Source of the DNA: Branchiostoma belcheri
Lineage: Eukaryota > Chordata > Leptocardii > Amphioxiformes > Branchiostomatidae
Assembly: GCF_001625305.1 (NCBI RefSeq)
Contig: NW_017803157.1
Span: forward strand, 1,357,376-1,421,375
Length of the DNA stretch: 64,000 nt
Direction: 5' to 3'
A model generated the notes under the pieces. The model did not search any database. It saw nothing but the letters and a program-made list of their open reading frames with translations, and was not told the origin of the DNA. The translations under genes were made by a program, and so were the position numbers. Below are positions 14,126 to 27,315 of the stretch, in pieces; the stretch's first letter is position 1; each line of letters begins with the position of its first letter.

Positions 14126-15603
14126 ACTTCAGTGGCACATTAATGGTTACTTGGCACTATCGCACTGATTCGCACTACATCATTCATGGCATCCAAAGCT
14201 TCTTTTGCGTCACAGAAGGCGAAGCGATAATGATTCCATTTCAAGTATAGCAGTAATGTTAATACGGGTCTCTGAGTACTTTTTGGACTATGGAGCAATG
14301 GAAGTTTTTGAGCCACTATGCACACATGACATAACACACCTTTTCCTGGAAGAGTAATCAAATCGCCCACCAACATATTTCACGAAAATCAAGAGGGGAC
14401 TGCGTGTGGTAAGATGCTTACTTTTTACATCAGTAACTGTACTGGAGGGGATCTCATTGGCGTGACGATTTGCACAGGAAGCTCATACATGGACAATACT
14501 TTTACTACGTCGAAGAAGACTATACTTTTATTACTTTACATAACGTTGGAAGGCTGGAGCTGTTAATTTTGTGTGTTTTCCCATAAAATCCTGCTTGTTT
14601 TATTTGACGGTATATGTCCTTTATCAGTTGGCTATTGTATCCAGAACCGTGCTTTATCCGGAACCCTGCTCAGGCAATAGTTTATGGATAGTCAGGTGAT
14701 AGTTTAAGGTTATGGATAGTCCACGCTTGTTTAGAACCGTACCTGGGGCAAATCTACGTTCTAGGATACGCGGATCCGGAGACCACCCAGAACCGTGCCT
14801 GAACCCTAGTGAATTCAGGTGTAGACCTAGAAACGCATGGTTCTGGATGCAACAATAGCCTGGTTTTGGATCTACGATTGCTAAATTCCCATTCATCAAC
14901 GTGAATTTCATGTAATCCTGAGGGACCCTCATCATCATTAACGGACGGCTGCTGTCCAGTTGACCACAATACTCATCTAGGGTTGTCGTCAAGCAATTGA
15001 CTCTGGTCATGCCCGGTCTAGTCTTTATATATATGACAAATAGCTATTCCTCTGCCTTCCTGGGTATCTTTGTTAATGTAGAGTACAGTTCTTTCTGAAT
15101 TAATTTCCATTCAAACTAACCAATAAAAATAAAAATTGTATACCACTCTATATGGAATCAGTGGTTTACAACAACGCGGTGCACCAAGGCTCAGATCCCG
15201 TAAGATCCTGTTGTCACGGTACATCCGAGGTGGAGACGGATCGATCAGGTTTGAGTGTGAACCTCCCGCTACGCCGTCCATCTTAACAAGCTGTCTTTAA
15301 GCCTGTCTGCTTTGATACACGAGAGCAATTTTCCCGACGCGGGAGGCGGACACACGTTGATGAAGCACCCCTGATGCTACCGAATCTGTCACTGGTCGAT
15401 GTCAGCATAAATTGAACAAGAAACCCCTAGACTCTTCTAGCATCATGGGGGAAAGGCCAGAGAAAAGCGATTCCAGTGTACCAGAAGATTCAAAAACAAT
15501 AAATCTGTACCCCCCTTGAATAATTTCATCAGGTTGGTGAATTATTAAACAGTTAAGGCCATTATTCACAACCACGTCTGTCATTTTGATCCGGGCAATC
15601 ATA

Positions 15604-15827
15604 ACTGGTTCACTGTGCACTGAGGCTAGGTGTTACTGGTTCACTGTGCACTGAAGCTAGGTGTTACTGGTTCACTGTGCCCTGAAGCTAGGTGTTACTG
15701 GTTCACTGTGCACTGAAGCTAGGTGTTTCTGGTTCACTGTGTCCTGAAGCTAGGTGTTACTGGTTCACTGTGCACTGAAGCTAGGTGTTACTGGTTCACT
15801 GTGCACTGAAGCTAGATGTTACTGGTT
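15604..15827 (+). repeat. 31-bp minisatellite, seven copies
   Basis: The unit is ACTGGTTCACTGTGCACTGA followed by AGCTAGGTGTT. Seven full copies with a few single-base changes and a 7-base partial eighth are present. Confidence 0.9.
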
Positions 15828-17715
15828 GTGACATTTCTTATAGGTAATTATTGAAAAACAGATGTAACAATATCTATGTATGTCATATTTACTTTTCGTT
15901 TAGGGCCACAGTCATAATTGCCCTGGTGAAGATGACAGACGATCATCGAAACGTCGGCTCTTGTTAACAAGTGTTTGTGAATTAAGAACTTTGCTATTCA
16001 ATATATCTATAGGTTTCCTGGATTAATCTTTGGTTGATTCTGATTTTTGCCTGGTTGTATTGTAGCCTTTGTCTGTATTTTATTTGGGTGAAAGTGAATA
16101 TCATCTTACAAAATACGAAAACATTGAGCCAAGTCTCCTCATTTGCTGCACAAACTATTTGCCCTGAAGTTGACTTTCAAAGGTTGCCTGGTGAATATGT
16201 GGGCGTCAAAGGGTAGGTCATGATCATTGATCATTGTCTACGGCACCCCTTTTACTGGCAATAAAAGCCATTCATACCACATGGTACCGAATATTCCCTG
16301 TCGCTACTACTCTGAGAGTTGGCAGAGCATTTGTCTAAAACTTGTTTTCTGATCCAAAGAGTCTCTCTTCACCACCTCTACTACACTGCGACTGGCATTT
16401 GCCTTGGAACCGCTCCAACAGTGCACTCTAAGGAATCAGCTAAGAAGATAAGATTGGACCCACTGTTTCATCACAACCCCAGGTCTAATGCCTGCAAAGT
16501 CTCATCTTCATTGCCAGATCACAGTTCCGTTTTCATTTAAGTTTCCAAGGAATACATAGATGCCAAAAATGTTGACGTTTTTGCGATAAGGCCATGTTGA
16601 TATCATTATATGGATGACATCCGCTCGCGCATGAATTTTGTCCACTCTACCTCCATATCAAGTTTCAAAGTCCAAATTCAAAGTTGAATCCATTTAAATG
16701 CAGGATAAAAGGGAGAAGAAGAAGAAGAAACATGAGGCAAATCAATAAATTTCATCCATATCTCTTAAATATCTATTCCTATGGTATGAAGTAAAGAATA
16801 TCGAAAGCAACTACACAGGATGCTGCCGTCGACACTTGTAACCTTCAGCCATGAGTACCATCATTACCCATGTACCATAACATTAACCCTCTGACTGTAC
16901 CTGCTATTTACAAGCACTCGGTCCTATTCAACCACTAAGTAACAGTGTAACCTTAGCCCTCTCTGCCGCTCGGATTGTTACGAAGGAATGTATAATGGAA
17001 CTTCATGAAATACATCACACCTTTGAGTACTGACGTACTTATTTACTACATTGCTCCCGGGTCACGGTGAGGCATGTTGTGGGACTTTCCTTATGTGTCT
17101 AAATAGGGGTCGTTAAAAGTTGCCTCTTCTCGGAGTAGCAAGGTCATTTGACAATAGAATATTTCAGATAAAGTTATTGCCAGAGTACTTTAGGGAGTGG
17201 GAGTATATATTATGTTGCGAATTTTTTTTTAATGACTTTCTTTGACTGCATGTTACCATACCCTTATAATAAGTTTAAAGTAACCGACTTTTCAAAGGTT
17301 ATCATTCTTGTCCACCAGGAATGGTAGTTAGATAACGTCCATTTATGTTTCGCCTAAGCAGAAGAAGCTGGTAGATCAGATCTGTGATTCACCTTTAGGA
17401 AAGGGCATAACCTCCCAGGGACACTGCTGATATACCCATATCTATAAAGATATAAAACGCATCACTGTGTTCTAAAAGGTTTCTTCGTGCTTATTAAAAA
17501 GCAATTGGAACAACAGCGAGCTCAGTCACGCAGCCAGAAACAAGAGCTGCTGTTTGCGTCAAACGTTAGCAAGAGTTCATGAATAAATCAAAGCAGAAGG
17601 ATTTTGTACAAAAGCCGATGACTTCACTTCACTTTGCAGCAGGGAATACTGTAAAATCCCATGTTGTAATGGTGGTATCGTAGGTTGGGCCGGGGGTGGT
17701 CCCATCAGTAGTCCA

Positions 17716-18050
17716 TTAAAGGCATCCAATGCAATTTAGGGCGGCAAAACTGGATTTTCAAAGTCAATTTTCTGGTAATTCTTTTAATGTAGTAAGTTGG
17801 ATCAACCCTATTTCATGTTTCTGGCGGAAACGGTTGCTTGTGATTTGTATCCTTGGCTGGTTCTGACTATTTATGAGTAGTTAAACTAATCAATAGATCC
17901 CCAAAATTAAGAGACTCCCTCGCGGGGCTGTTTCAAACTCATGAATATAAAATGATGACGAAAATGTGCCAGGAAATGGTAATGTCAGACAAATTTCCAC
18001 ATCCAGAACATTTTGTATTGACGCCTTGAAATTGCCTTGAATGCCTTTAA
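17716..18050. mobile_element. TTAA-flanked miniature element
   Basis: A 335-bp element is bounded by TTAA on both sides with inverted ends AGGCATCCAATGCAATTT and AAATTGCCTTGAATGCCT. A TTAA target duplication is the mark of piggyBac-type transposition (inference). There is no coding capacity. It ends about 175 bp before the probable 5' exon of the NPFF receptor-like gene. Confidence 0.7.
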
Positions 18051-18225
18051 ATAAAGATAATGACTTTGATGCTGCTATTTAAATTTCTGATTGACATTGA
18101 AATGTACAAAGACAAGAAGGTAGCCAATCAATCTGTGTAATATACCGTATCATATCTACATTAAACTAGTATAGAGATCAATTTGAAAGAAGTATTAACA
18201 CATTAACTCCCCTCTTCTGTTACAG

Positions 18226-18437
18226 ATTTTCAAGTCAGGTTGCACATTTCAGAGTGCTGATTTCTATCCACGGGAAAATGTCCTAAATCAACATCTAACG
18301 ACCCAGTCTGAAAAATGGCAAAGTAACAAGACCCATTTCTGCAGGCTATCAACTGAAATACCTTTAATGTCAGTACCGTTGAAAAGAACGAAAACAGCAT
18401 TTTTTCGTGATTGACAAATATTCAAAACTGTTTTACA
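18226..18437 (+). other. Probable 5' UTR part of the first visible exon of the NPFF receptor-like gene
   Basis: A strong polypyrimidine tract ending in TTACAG lies at 18211-18225, 212 nt before the ATG, and the interval holds in-frame stops. This suggests a spliced 5' UTR with a further non-coding exon and the promoter upstream. Transcript data would be needed to confirm it. Confidence 0.4.
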
Positions 18438-20306
18438 ATGGTTACCTTCGACACATTTCTTAATTCTTCAGACTTTCACAATAACAACAGTGTTGGTCAG
18501 AATTTGACCGATATAAAAATATCAACAGCGACACGTCTGAAACAGTCGGTCCCGGTTATCGCCTTATTTGGCGTGTCGTACTTCCTCATCTTCGCCCTCT
18601 GTCTGGTCGGCAACACCCTGGTGTGCTTCGTCGTCATCAAGATCCCGCGCATGCGCACGGTGACCAACTACTTCATCCTGAACTTGGCCGTGAGTGACCT
18701 CCTGGTGGGGATCTTCTGTATGCCGGCCACCCTGGCAGACAACGTGGTGATGGGTAAGGTCAATTATCTGTCTGTGTCTGTATAGCTGGTATAACCGCCT
18801 CTCGGCACGACATGTTGTACCTAACCTTTGAACATCTAACTCCCCTGCTGTACTTGGTGAAAGCAAGTTCTACTCTGCGATACATGTTTGGGGAAAAATA
18901 GTTTTTTAACACATCGATCCTTGGTTGAAAGTTTGGTGTATTAAGGCATGGCTATTTCGTATTAAGTACTTTAAGTTAGTAGCTGGTACACCCACCTGTA
19001 AATTATGCATCATGCATAGTCTGGACAGTTTTCAGTTTTTCTGCACCATTTTCCAGTGAAACCCACTTTAAGTTTGTTTTCATTTTCATCACACTAGCAC
19101 CCCTAGCTTTCATAGTTGTTAATACAGAACCTTGCAGCTTGGCTCTGTACTATTTCCAACGTATATTTGTTTTTTCAATGCAATGTGTTTGTAGTCGCGC
19201 GGATAGGATGCATATGTTGTGTGCAAGCTATACCTTAATGAAACTTAACCCTGACAATTTCTTTCTATCCTCTTCAGGCTGGCCATTCGGAGACGTCATG
19301 TGCCGCCTGGTTTCTTTCATGTCCACCGCCTCCGTGGTGGCCTCAGTCTTTACTCTGCTGGCAATCGCAGTCGACAGGTAAACGGACCCCATTACATGTC
19401 TTATCTTTGTTTTGACAGTAATGCGATGTCAATTACCATGTTCTATTATCACCATTTTTGTATGTCATTGGAAAATATCTGTGATCGGTGCCGGAATCAG
19501 GATCTTAAAAGACGTTCCTACAGATATTTTCTGTGAAGCTTTTATAGATAGATAAATGAAGGGCATCAAGCAATACAATGCAATACTTACGTTACTTACG
19601 TTAAGGTCCATGCTTTATTTGCAGGTTTTATGCCATTGTCCTGCCTACCAAACCTAAAATCACGGTTACTGCCATGACCAAGATCGTCATCGCCATTTGG
19701 GTGTTCGCCGCCGCCGTCGGTCTGCCACTGATGATCTTCAACCGTGATGAGGTCATTGCTCACAATCAGGGGGGTGTGACATACATGGTACATTACTGCA
19801 TGGAGCAGTGGCCTGAGTCAGGGTCATGGACAAAACGGGACATCAGCAATTATTACTCCTTGGCTATCGTCCTCATCTGCTATCTCGCGCCGCTGAGCAT
19901 CATTCTCGTTCTGTACATGGTCATCGGATATCAGGTCTGGTTCAAATCATCGCCGGGGCAGAGGGCATCTGTGGAGGCCCAGAACGCAATCATGAAGAAG
20001 AAGATCAAAGTGATCAAGATGCTCATCGTCGTGGTGATTCTGTTCGCACTCTTCTGGCTGCCGCTCTACACGATCATGTTGGTGAATGCCTTTGCTCACG
20101 ACCAGCTGACCCGCCATCAGAAACACATCGTGTACATCTACGCGTTCCCGATTGCCCACTGGTTATCGTACTTCAACAGCTCCGTGAATCCCATCATATA
20201 CGGGTACTTCAATCCGAACTTTCGCCAAGGTTTCAAGTCGCTGATTTTATCCAGGCAATACGCCAATAGCCTCAGTGAAATGTCTCACACAACAAGACAC
20301 GGCTAA
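18438..20306 (+). CDS. Neuropeptide FF receptor-like class A GPCR, 3 coding exons, 365 aa
   Basis: Exons are 18438-18753, 19278-19377 and 19625-20306 (316+100+682 nt = 366 codons). Splice sites are G|GTAAGG, CAG|GC, CAG|GTAAAC and GCAG|GT, with phases 1 and 2. The start is the first ATG after an in-frame TGA at 18408. Visible class A landmarks are TM1 GNTLVCF, TM2 LAVSD, the post-TM2 GWPFG then the TM3 Cys (DVMC), DRF at the end of TM3, an ECL2 Cys (HYCMEQWP), TM6 FALFWLP, and TM7 FNSSVNPIIYGYFNPNF. The GWPFG, VASVFTLLAIAVDRF, IAHW and NSSVNPIIYG segments are those of NPFF/RFamide receptors, so the likely ligand is an RFamide-type peptide and signalling is through G proteins at the plasma membrane. 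N-glycosylation sequons (NSS, NNS, NLT) lie in the N-terminus. The DRY-equivalent and NPxxY are intact, so it should be functional. QRFP- or orexin-type ligand preference cannot be excluded. Confidence 0.9.
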
Positions 20307-22139
20307 AATGAAGACATCAACTTTCTGTGATTATGCATATGCATCACTTTCAAGTGAAGTCTGGTTCTAGTCATCATAGACATCATAGAGTAGAGGACCC
20401 TAACATCATTTTAAAATACTGACTGATGAAGTCTACATGCAACAATCAATAACGATACTAAAACATTGGCGAGTGAACCACAATTGATTCAATGCATTCA
20501 AATCATCATTTTGAAATATTAGCACTGGACAAAGATGCATTAGTGAATTTTAGCCAGAGAACCGTTTTTTATCCGTTATTCTATTTCTGATCGTCAGTTG
20601 CAATATTCATTGTCACAATCAATGGTTGTACATAGATCAGTGCAGTAAATTGTTTATATTTAAAATGTACGTGTTGTTACAAAATGTGAATGTAATTATA
20701 TAGAAAACCGAGTAGAATACGGCCGAACAAGTCCCGGAAAATATCATATCTGCCAGCGTAGTGTTTGATAAAGTTCTACGACAAAATGCAAAATTGTACT
20801 TTTTATCTAACCATTGATAGCATGTAGACACGTAATTGCTTTTTATGTATCCAGCATGTTGTATAAAAGCCTAGGCTAAACTCAACATAAGATTAAACAT
20901 TTCAGCAATTGGATGTTGAGCGATATGAGAAAACTTATTGGCGATTACTTGTGAGCACAAGAACAAGAATCGTTTGGCTAACGATAGAACCTTAATCCAT
21001 GTGCGACATATGTATACCTAGCGATAGACTTAATTAAGCGTAATACATCCTAACGTTCTGCCACGTAAGCAACAGAAGATAACTTGAAACGCGTGAAAGA
21101 CAAGACGTAAATGTTTATGTAAATATTTGTGTAGTCTTGTGTCTTATTCAAAGGTTTCTGTCTAATGCTACGCCCAGATGGCTCTGATTATTTTGTGATT
21201 GCTTATGTCTAGAGGGAGCGCTGTAAGATGTTATTTGCTTCAAAGGTATATAGTAATTTAGAATCGATAGATTTAAAGCTTCCAGCAAGCGTACTCGAGG
21301 GATTATTGACTGCTTCAAGGATAGACCGGCATAATTAATCGGAAATGGCACACCTGTTTTTCATCCTAAAATCGTCTTTGAGTTAAAAATTGGAAGTGCT
21401 TCCATCAATATCTCCAGGGTATGCTTTGGGAGTGTAAAGTGTGTTAATTGCATACCTGCCATCTGGTGACCGATGATACCCTCATGGTTATCAATGACAG
21501 CATTGTGGTGTGTAAATATAAGTCACAAAGTTGTGAGAAACAGTTCGTGTACGTATGGCCTAGTAATCACAATAGAATTGCCATATTGTATTAAACAACA
21601 CCGAATGTAATATACCTATACAGAGATTATGGACAATAAACTTTTCTCGCAGTACTATAAACTCATCGAATTTTTTTACATAAGTCAGGTCTTCTTCCAT
21701 GTCATTCCATGCACGTGAATTTACAAAGAGTCAGTAGGTCATAGGTCGTTGGAAGCCGACATCGTCCCCCAGCATAGTTTAACAAAATTGCTTGTAGCCA
21801 TATGGTTGATAGAAGGCGATACTGGTAAATCAAGCGATGTCACAGCCGATTCTATACAATCGACATGCCACCAAACCTCACGAACTTAGTAAATGTAGCA
21901 AACTAGTAAGTGTACAATCTGTACATTGGACCGCACATTGATGAAATGAAAGGGCGTCATTGATTATGAGAGTCAGAGAAAGATAAAAATTAAGATTATC
22001 AAACACACATATGAATTGCGACAAGCTTACTGGCATTTAACTTATCTCAAGACACATTTGTTTAGCTCGTAGGCCATCACATTGATTTTCAAACTGTAGA
22101 AGGGCGCTGCACATTGTTCCACAAAGTTAGTGACCATCC

Positions 22140-22345
22140 AGACATTAAGCCCCTGTTATACATTCAGTACATTCCCCCGAACACTAACCAACCAAGGTTG
22201 GCTAAAGTGCGGAAACAGTCTGACCAGATTTAGGCTACTCCTACCAATCAATACGAATCTAATCGAATTTGAGTTAAAATTAAATCAAATTTGACTGACA
22301 ACCACACCCGGACCTACTCCTAAACACCACCCAACCAGTTACACC
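22140..22345 (+). repeat. Interspersed repeat family A, fullest copy
   Basis: Blocks in order: CCCCTGTTATACATTC, ACACTAACCAACCAAGGTTGGC, CAGTCTGACCAGATTTA, an AT-rich AATTTGAGTT...AAATTTGACTG core and CCTACTCCTAAACACC. The same block order appears reversed at 29.5 and 59.5 kb. No coding frame was seen; it is probably a non-autonomous DNA element. Confidence 0.6.
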
Positions 22346-22964
22346 CGAATATTTGAAAAATGTCGAATATCTTTACCCTGTACTTTTCTGATGAAGATCC
22401 TTTCTTGTGTAGAACTGGTGATAAGACAGTGATAGGTGTGAGAAGTGATAAGGATGCCCCCAAGCGCGTTTTGTGTCTACTGCACTCTTTGGTATCACTA
22501 GAAAACTACGCTGATCAAAACTGGATCTCGGCAGCCATCCATCGTCGACAGTAATCTTGACTTGTCTTTCATAGCGTTGGTACAAAAGATAGACGAGGCA
22601 TTTGGCAGTTATTACATTTATTCTGACAATTTTGCTTCACAGACTCAATAGCATTATTTAAGGGTTACAGAACAATTACGGATACAGTCACCTTAAATGT
22701 GTTTTCATTACACTTCTTGATGAAAAAATATCACCTCCAAACAATGATGGCATGATATAAACTATAAACAAAAGGCATATTTGATTATCTTGCTCTGACA
22801 TAATACGACTCGAGAAATAAAGGAATTTTTTCGAACATACATGTATTCCTATCTTAAAAGGCTCTCTCAACCCAACACAGGTTTGGTGTGACTACTAGCG
22901 GAATATTTGTGCATAACATCTCATTGCTCTTCTGATAAAGAAAGTGATATCAATATCCAACAAC

Positions 22965-23215
22965 AAATCTATTGGTTCGGACAGCTTGTAAGAATGCCAC
23001 TACAAAAAATACTGCTCATAGCATACGGCAACAGAAAGTCTGGACCTAAGGCAAGAGGGATTCGCAGGAAAACGTGGGGACAGGGTGAAGAGGACATCCT
23101 GTCTGACCAGGTATGGCATACCTATAACAAGAGCCTCCAGACTAGTGGTTGGTCGCCAACTGTTCCCACCAGACGGTAGACATGGATCAAGACAAAGTAA
23201 AGTAAGTAAGTCCCC
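22965..23215 (+). mobile_element. 3' end of a non-LTR retrotransposon (LINE), 5' truncated
   Basis: The frame reads WFGQLVRMP, then a basic GPKARGIRRKTWG and EEDILSD, the usual C-terminus after the reverse transcriptase of jockey/RTE-like LINEs. After a frameshift near 23130 it continues VVGRQLFPPDGRHGSRQSK and ends with a short AAGTAAGT tail. The reverse transcriptase core is absent, so it is a dead 3' fragment. Confidence 0.65.
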
Positions 23216-25229
23216 AAAGCCAAGGAAGTCACAGTACATTCCACGGGGCCAAAGTCAAGGGCACACCGCATTAACTACCCACCACTTCGGCGCCAGGGAG
23301 GAATTGCCGTTCAGACGACTTCCCTTCTGCGGAAGGAAACTGTCTAATGGGAGCACGATCTCCAACTTTCCCCTGAACTTCATGTGTAATGTATGGTCAA
23401 ATGTGCAATGAAAAAAATTACCCCATGCCAAGGGTGCTTATCTTTGATTGTAAAGAAAGTACTCCTTTCCTTCAGTTGAAAGGAGACAGGAGCTTGCTTC
23501 AAAGCTGATAAAGATCCTTTAATTTCCTTGTCATTTGCCTATTCGAGTACACACATTCTTACTCAGAACAGTCTGGGAATTAGAAGTATAAGACTTAACA
23601 CCACCCATGAAAAAAAAGTTACGAAACAAAAGTTGAACTAAAAAATGAACTAAAGACAAACAGCTAGCCGGCCGCGAATACCACTGGATAGGGCAATCAT
23701 CACCTGAACTTGTAAAAACTCTATTGATTTAGTGCCAAATGGAGTATTTTTGGCATGACGTCTTGAGAGAAAAGTGGCTCGTCAACCATTCAGCAGCTAC
23801 AACACACTTCTCCCACATCTTATTTAACGTCTGGGTTGTTCTGTCCACGAGCGGATTCACAGAAACAGCACCACAGAGAACTTTTCAATTGGAGCAGATC
23901 AAGAGTGAAATGAGAAAGGACCGGCTGGCTGCTGAATGGACTTCACTGTTGGCATCGACGCGGGGTTTGATCTGGTAATCCCCTTACATTGAGGTATGGC
24001 AACAGAACACACGAAATCCACCCCAAGCCGTCTATCAACATCAACAGGGGATCAACTAGGGCAGGTAGATGTGTAAGGTCATCGCACTGATGTCTATGCT
24101 AGCCGATATGGGTATGGATGGACCATATATCGTCTAGACAAGTACAGACCTTTAGCGTAACTGTATATTAGCTATACGTCATCCGCACGATCAATGAACT
24201 GTGTCTGGACAAAGACGGAATATGTCTGGACACTTTGCAGAACGTATATAGCCCAACAAATACCTTGATACTGTCCATAGCTAGCACACATGTGGTTTTC
24301 CATTGTAGCTTTAAAGCATAAAACTTGAATGGGTTCTGTTATTAAAAGAGGTCTGCTTAAGCATGTCTGCTTTGCAGCTGCTAGATTAAATAACCATAAT
24401 CATATTTCTTGTTCATACTTTAACATTGCACAAATGCTTCCCGATTACAGCGTTCCGGCTAAGCTGACGACTACGTCAGTTGTTCCAGCTTACTACCCTC
24501 CCCAACAGACCCTGAACAACTTTGCTTTCAACAGTCGACATTGACGTAGACATGGTGGAATGGGAAGCGAGCGGTAATGAATCATGTGTGAGTTAATGGT
24601 GAGGATATTCAGGGATTCCCCGGCGTTGTTAGCTACGCAACATTAAACACACGAGTGAAGAATACTGTGTCCTCTGAGTCGTGATGCGTTCTGCATTTTT
24701 GCAGGATCTCTACACTCCGGATCCCATCTCAATGTCAGGGAACATCGCTACGAGCATCACAAGTAGGAACTCTCAAGGTCATTATTAGATTAGGACAAAC
24801 TTCAATGATTTCCTTCACAGTTGAAGAGGGATATCTGTTTGTTAGTATATTTGTTATGTTGCAAAAGACATCTACATAATATCTACATGTACGATTACTG
24901 CAGTATGGCAGAAAATGTTACATGTTCGGTTCTATAGCTTTACTATAAACTGAAGTATATGCTTTAAAAAGGGCGATGGCTATTGTTGAACCATTGTTGT
25001 TGGTCATCATCCATTTCAAACATTGGGCGCTAATTCACAGATACCCGGGCATAAATTGATCAGGGATGTCATATCTCAAAAGCTTAGTGTTATCACAGGA
25101 AAGACACCGATTACGTTGTCTGTAGCAATATCTTCGCCTGACAGACTTCATCAACTTCAACAGAATGCCTTCTTGATTCATTTTTTTCACTCACTTTCCT
25201 TTTGTTTTGACCGTACGAGACCGTTCGAG

Positions 25230-25257
25230 AGATTTTTAACTTTTAAGTTAAAAATCT
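25230..25257. repeat. Near-perfect 28-bp palindrome
   Basis: AGATTTTTAACTT and AAGTTAAAAATCT are separated by two bases; a second AAACTTAAAAGTT palindrome follows immediately. Confidence 0.6.
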
Positions 25258-26721
25258 TTAAACTTAAAAGTTAGATAACGTTAAAGCTGAAGAGGAAAGG
25301 TTAAAAGCTTTTGGATGAAATACTATTTTCCTGAGCAGAATGCAAATTACTCTAATTAAAATCTGCACGGTGGCTATGATGGCCCTTTTGCGTGTTAACT
25401 TTTCTCCTAGGTGTAATCTTTGGTGATGCCCACACACACAACTGGCGGTATCTAAAGGCAGAGGGTACACTGACGATGTGTATAATAAGTATAAGGAGGA
25501 ATGTAGTAATATCTCGTTGAGGAAAGTCATCTGGGACCTCTGGTAAGAGAACGAGGCGGAAATATCTCATTAGGTGTTACAGAGCACGTTTTAGGGGCAC
25601 CGTCTGCTTTTAAAAAGACATCAGATACTCAAGTTAATTATAAAAACGATCGCAGTAGTAAATGGGTTGCAAATCTGCTCTGAGAACGTCAAGCGCTAAA
25701 TCTGGGACAATTTCGGAGCGAAATAATTCGCACCCCAAAATCACAATTTCTTACACTTGTTGGCCATAATAGTATCTAATGTCATTTTACTGCAGATTTT
25801 GAGAAATGTGAACTCAAACATGGACACTCAATACCCTTTTAGGACCCTCAAAGTCGTCACTTTTGGAACCGCGCGCTACCACAGAAGACCTCTAGTGTGT
25901 TCACCCTATATCGGACCAGTTAGGCTCCCAGAACTGGTCTTCAGGGCTGCAGGAGGAGACAATTGATGGAAGTTGCGCTGCATCAGCCCGGAGCAGCTGC
26001 CGGCCGGAGACTGTCGTCTGACCCCGATAACGGAAGACTTGGCCTCAGTGTGGCCATCAGGACTAGAGCTCTACATCCACTTCTTTTTACATAATTAATG
26101 CATACCGGTATTTCTAATTTGTTGAGGCAAAATATAGCAAATCATATATATCAGATAATGTAAGCCGTGGTGTATCTCCCGGTTTTAATATCCGCATCCC
26201 AATGACCCGGTGAATAGACATGTACTAAGCAATAAATCTACTACGAGTTGGTTATTTGAGGTGTCATCCAACTATTCCAACGCCGTGATCAATGTCTGGC
26301 AGTGAGAGCTTCACATGCCTGTACATCAATGTTCTCCAACAATCCATGAAGGTTTATCAAGGGTTTATATCCGTATCCTAGTGTTTTGTTGTGGTTTTAT
26401 GACGATCGTGATGACATACCAATTGCAATTGACGCGGCTTATAACCTACACACTGCAGTATAGACGTTTCATTCACCAACCACACATGTCCATGACCCTT
26501 CCTCCTGACCATAAGCCCCGGCCTTTGGAAGTTGGGATGATCGGTGTTGGCTCCGGGCGTCGGGTCACGAAGGTGTCTGATACTGTTAAAGAAATGAAGC
26601 TTGTGTAATTGCGGTGTTTTGAAGTTAACTCTGCCATGCGTGCGACCTAGCCTAACCGCAGTATATTGCAGATTACGTGGATTTCTCTTGCGGTGGGTAC
26701 ATCACATAACCACATCTACAG

Positions 26722-26937
26722 TGTTACACCTTTGATACACTTTTGTACAAATTGTTCTTAATGATCTATAAGTAGGATATCGAAGGGATGTAAGGGAATT
26801 TAAGGGATTTTTCCTGACAACACACAATATTACACCTTTGATGCAGTTTTCTACAAATTGTTCTTAATGATCTATGAGTAGAATATTGAAAGCATGTGAG
26901 GATTAAGAGAATTTAAGGGATTTTCCTGACAACACTC
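26722..26937 (+). repeat. Tandem duplication, two units of about 106 bp
   Basis: TTACACCTTTGAT, ACAAATTGTTCTTAATGATC, TTTAAGGGATTT and TCCTGACAACAC are shared in order by both units. Confidence 0.8.
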
Positions 26938-27199
26938 AGCTTTCAAGCCCGGCCAAAACCCGGCTTGCCTTATCGATCCCATTAGGTTGTGCTGGTTGCG
27001 GACCGAGCCGGTATAGATTTTCTATAGACCGGCAAACGCAACTCTCCGTGACGGTAATTTGATTAGATGATGCGGCGTTTCAGCGTTTTCAGCTGCGCAC
27101 ATTTTGGGTAACACGATTGTGTAAGATGATGGACATAATTGTAGCTATCTGGAGTAGGAATCCCGTCCACAACCCAATGTTTTAAACTTTTTTAAACAT

Positions 27200-27315
27200 T
27201 CAGCCGAACAATAGCCGTCCTGGTCGAACACTAGCCAACCAAAGCCGACCTTGCTCCCGACCTACTCCTAATCATTGTTTTGGATATTTCGGCAGTGTTC
27301 GGAAGGCTATGTGTG
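27200..27315 (+). repeat. Fragment of repeat family A
   Basis: GAACACTAGCCAACCAAAGCC with GCTCCCGACCTACTCCTAATC, the latter block also present at 4.5 kb. Confidence 0.4.

Larger units (their letters stand above)
13332..17715. other. Intergenic stretch; only repeats seen
   Basis: Apart from the 13.9-kb decayed element and the 15.6-kb minisatellite, 14650-14870 has reiterated GAACC(G/C)TGC and TTATGGATAGTC-like words, which create a minus-strand frame at 14654-15010 of low credibility. Confidence 0.5.

Noticed and set aside
14654..15010. 118-codon minus-strand frame
   Set aside because: It arises over reiterated GAACCGTGC-like words; no domain, start context or splice sites.
15604..15827. CRISPR-like array
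   Set aside because: Units are directly contiguous with no unique spacers and the genome is eukaryotic; it is a minisatellite.
18564..18866. Minus-strand frame of 100 codons opposite NPFF receptor exon 1
   Set aside because: It is the shadow of the GC-rich coding exon on the + strand, made of His/Asp/Glu-rich low-complexity translation with no domain.
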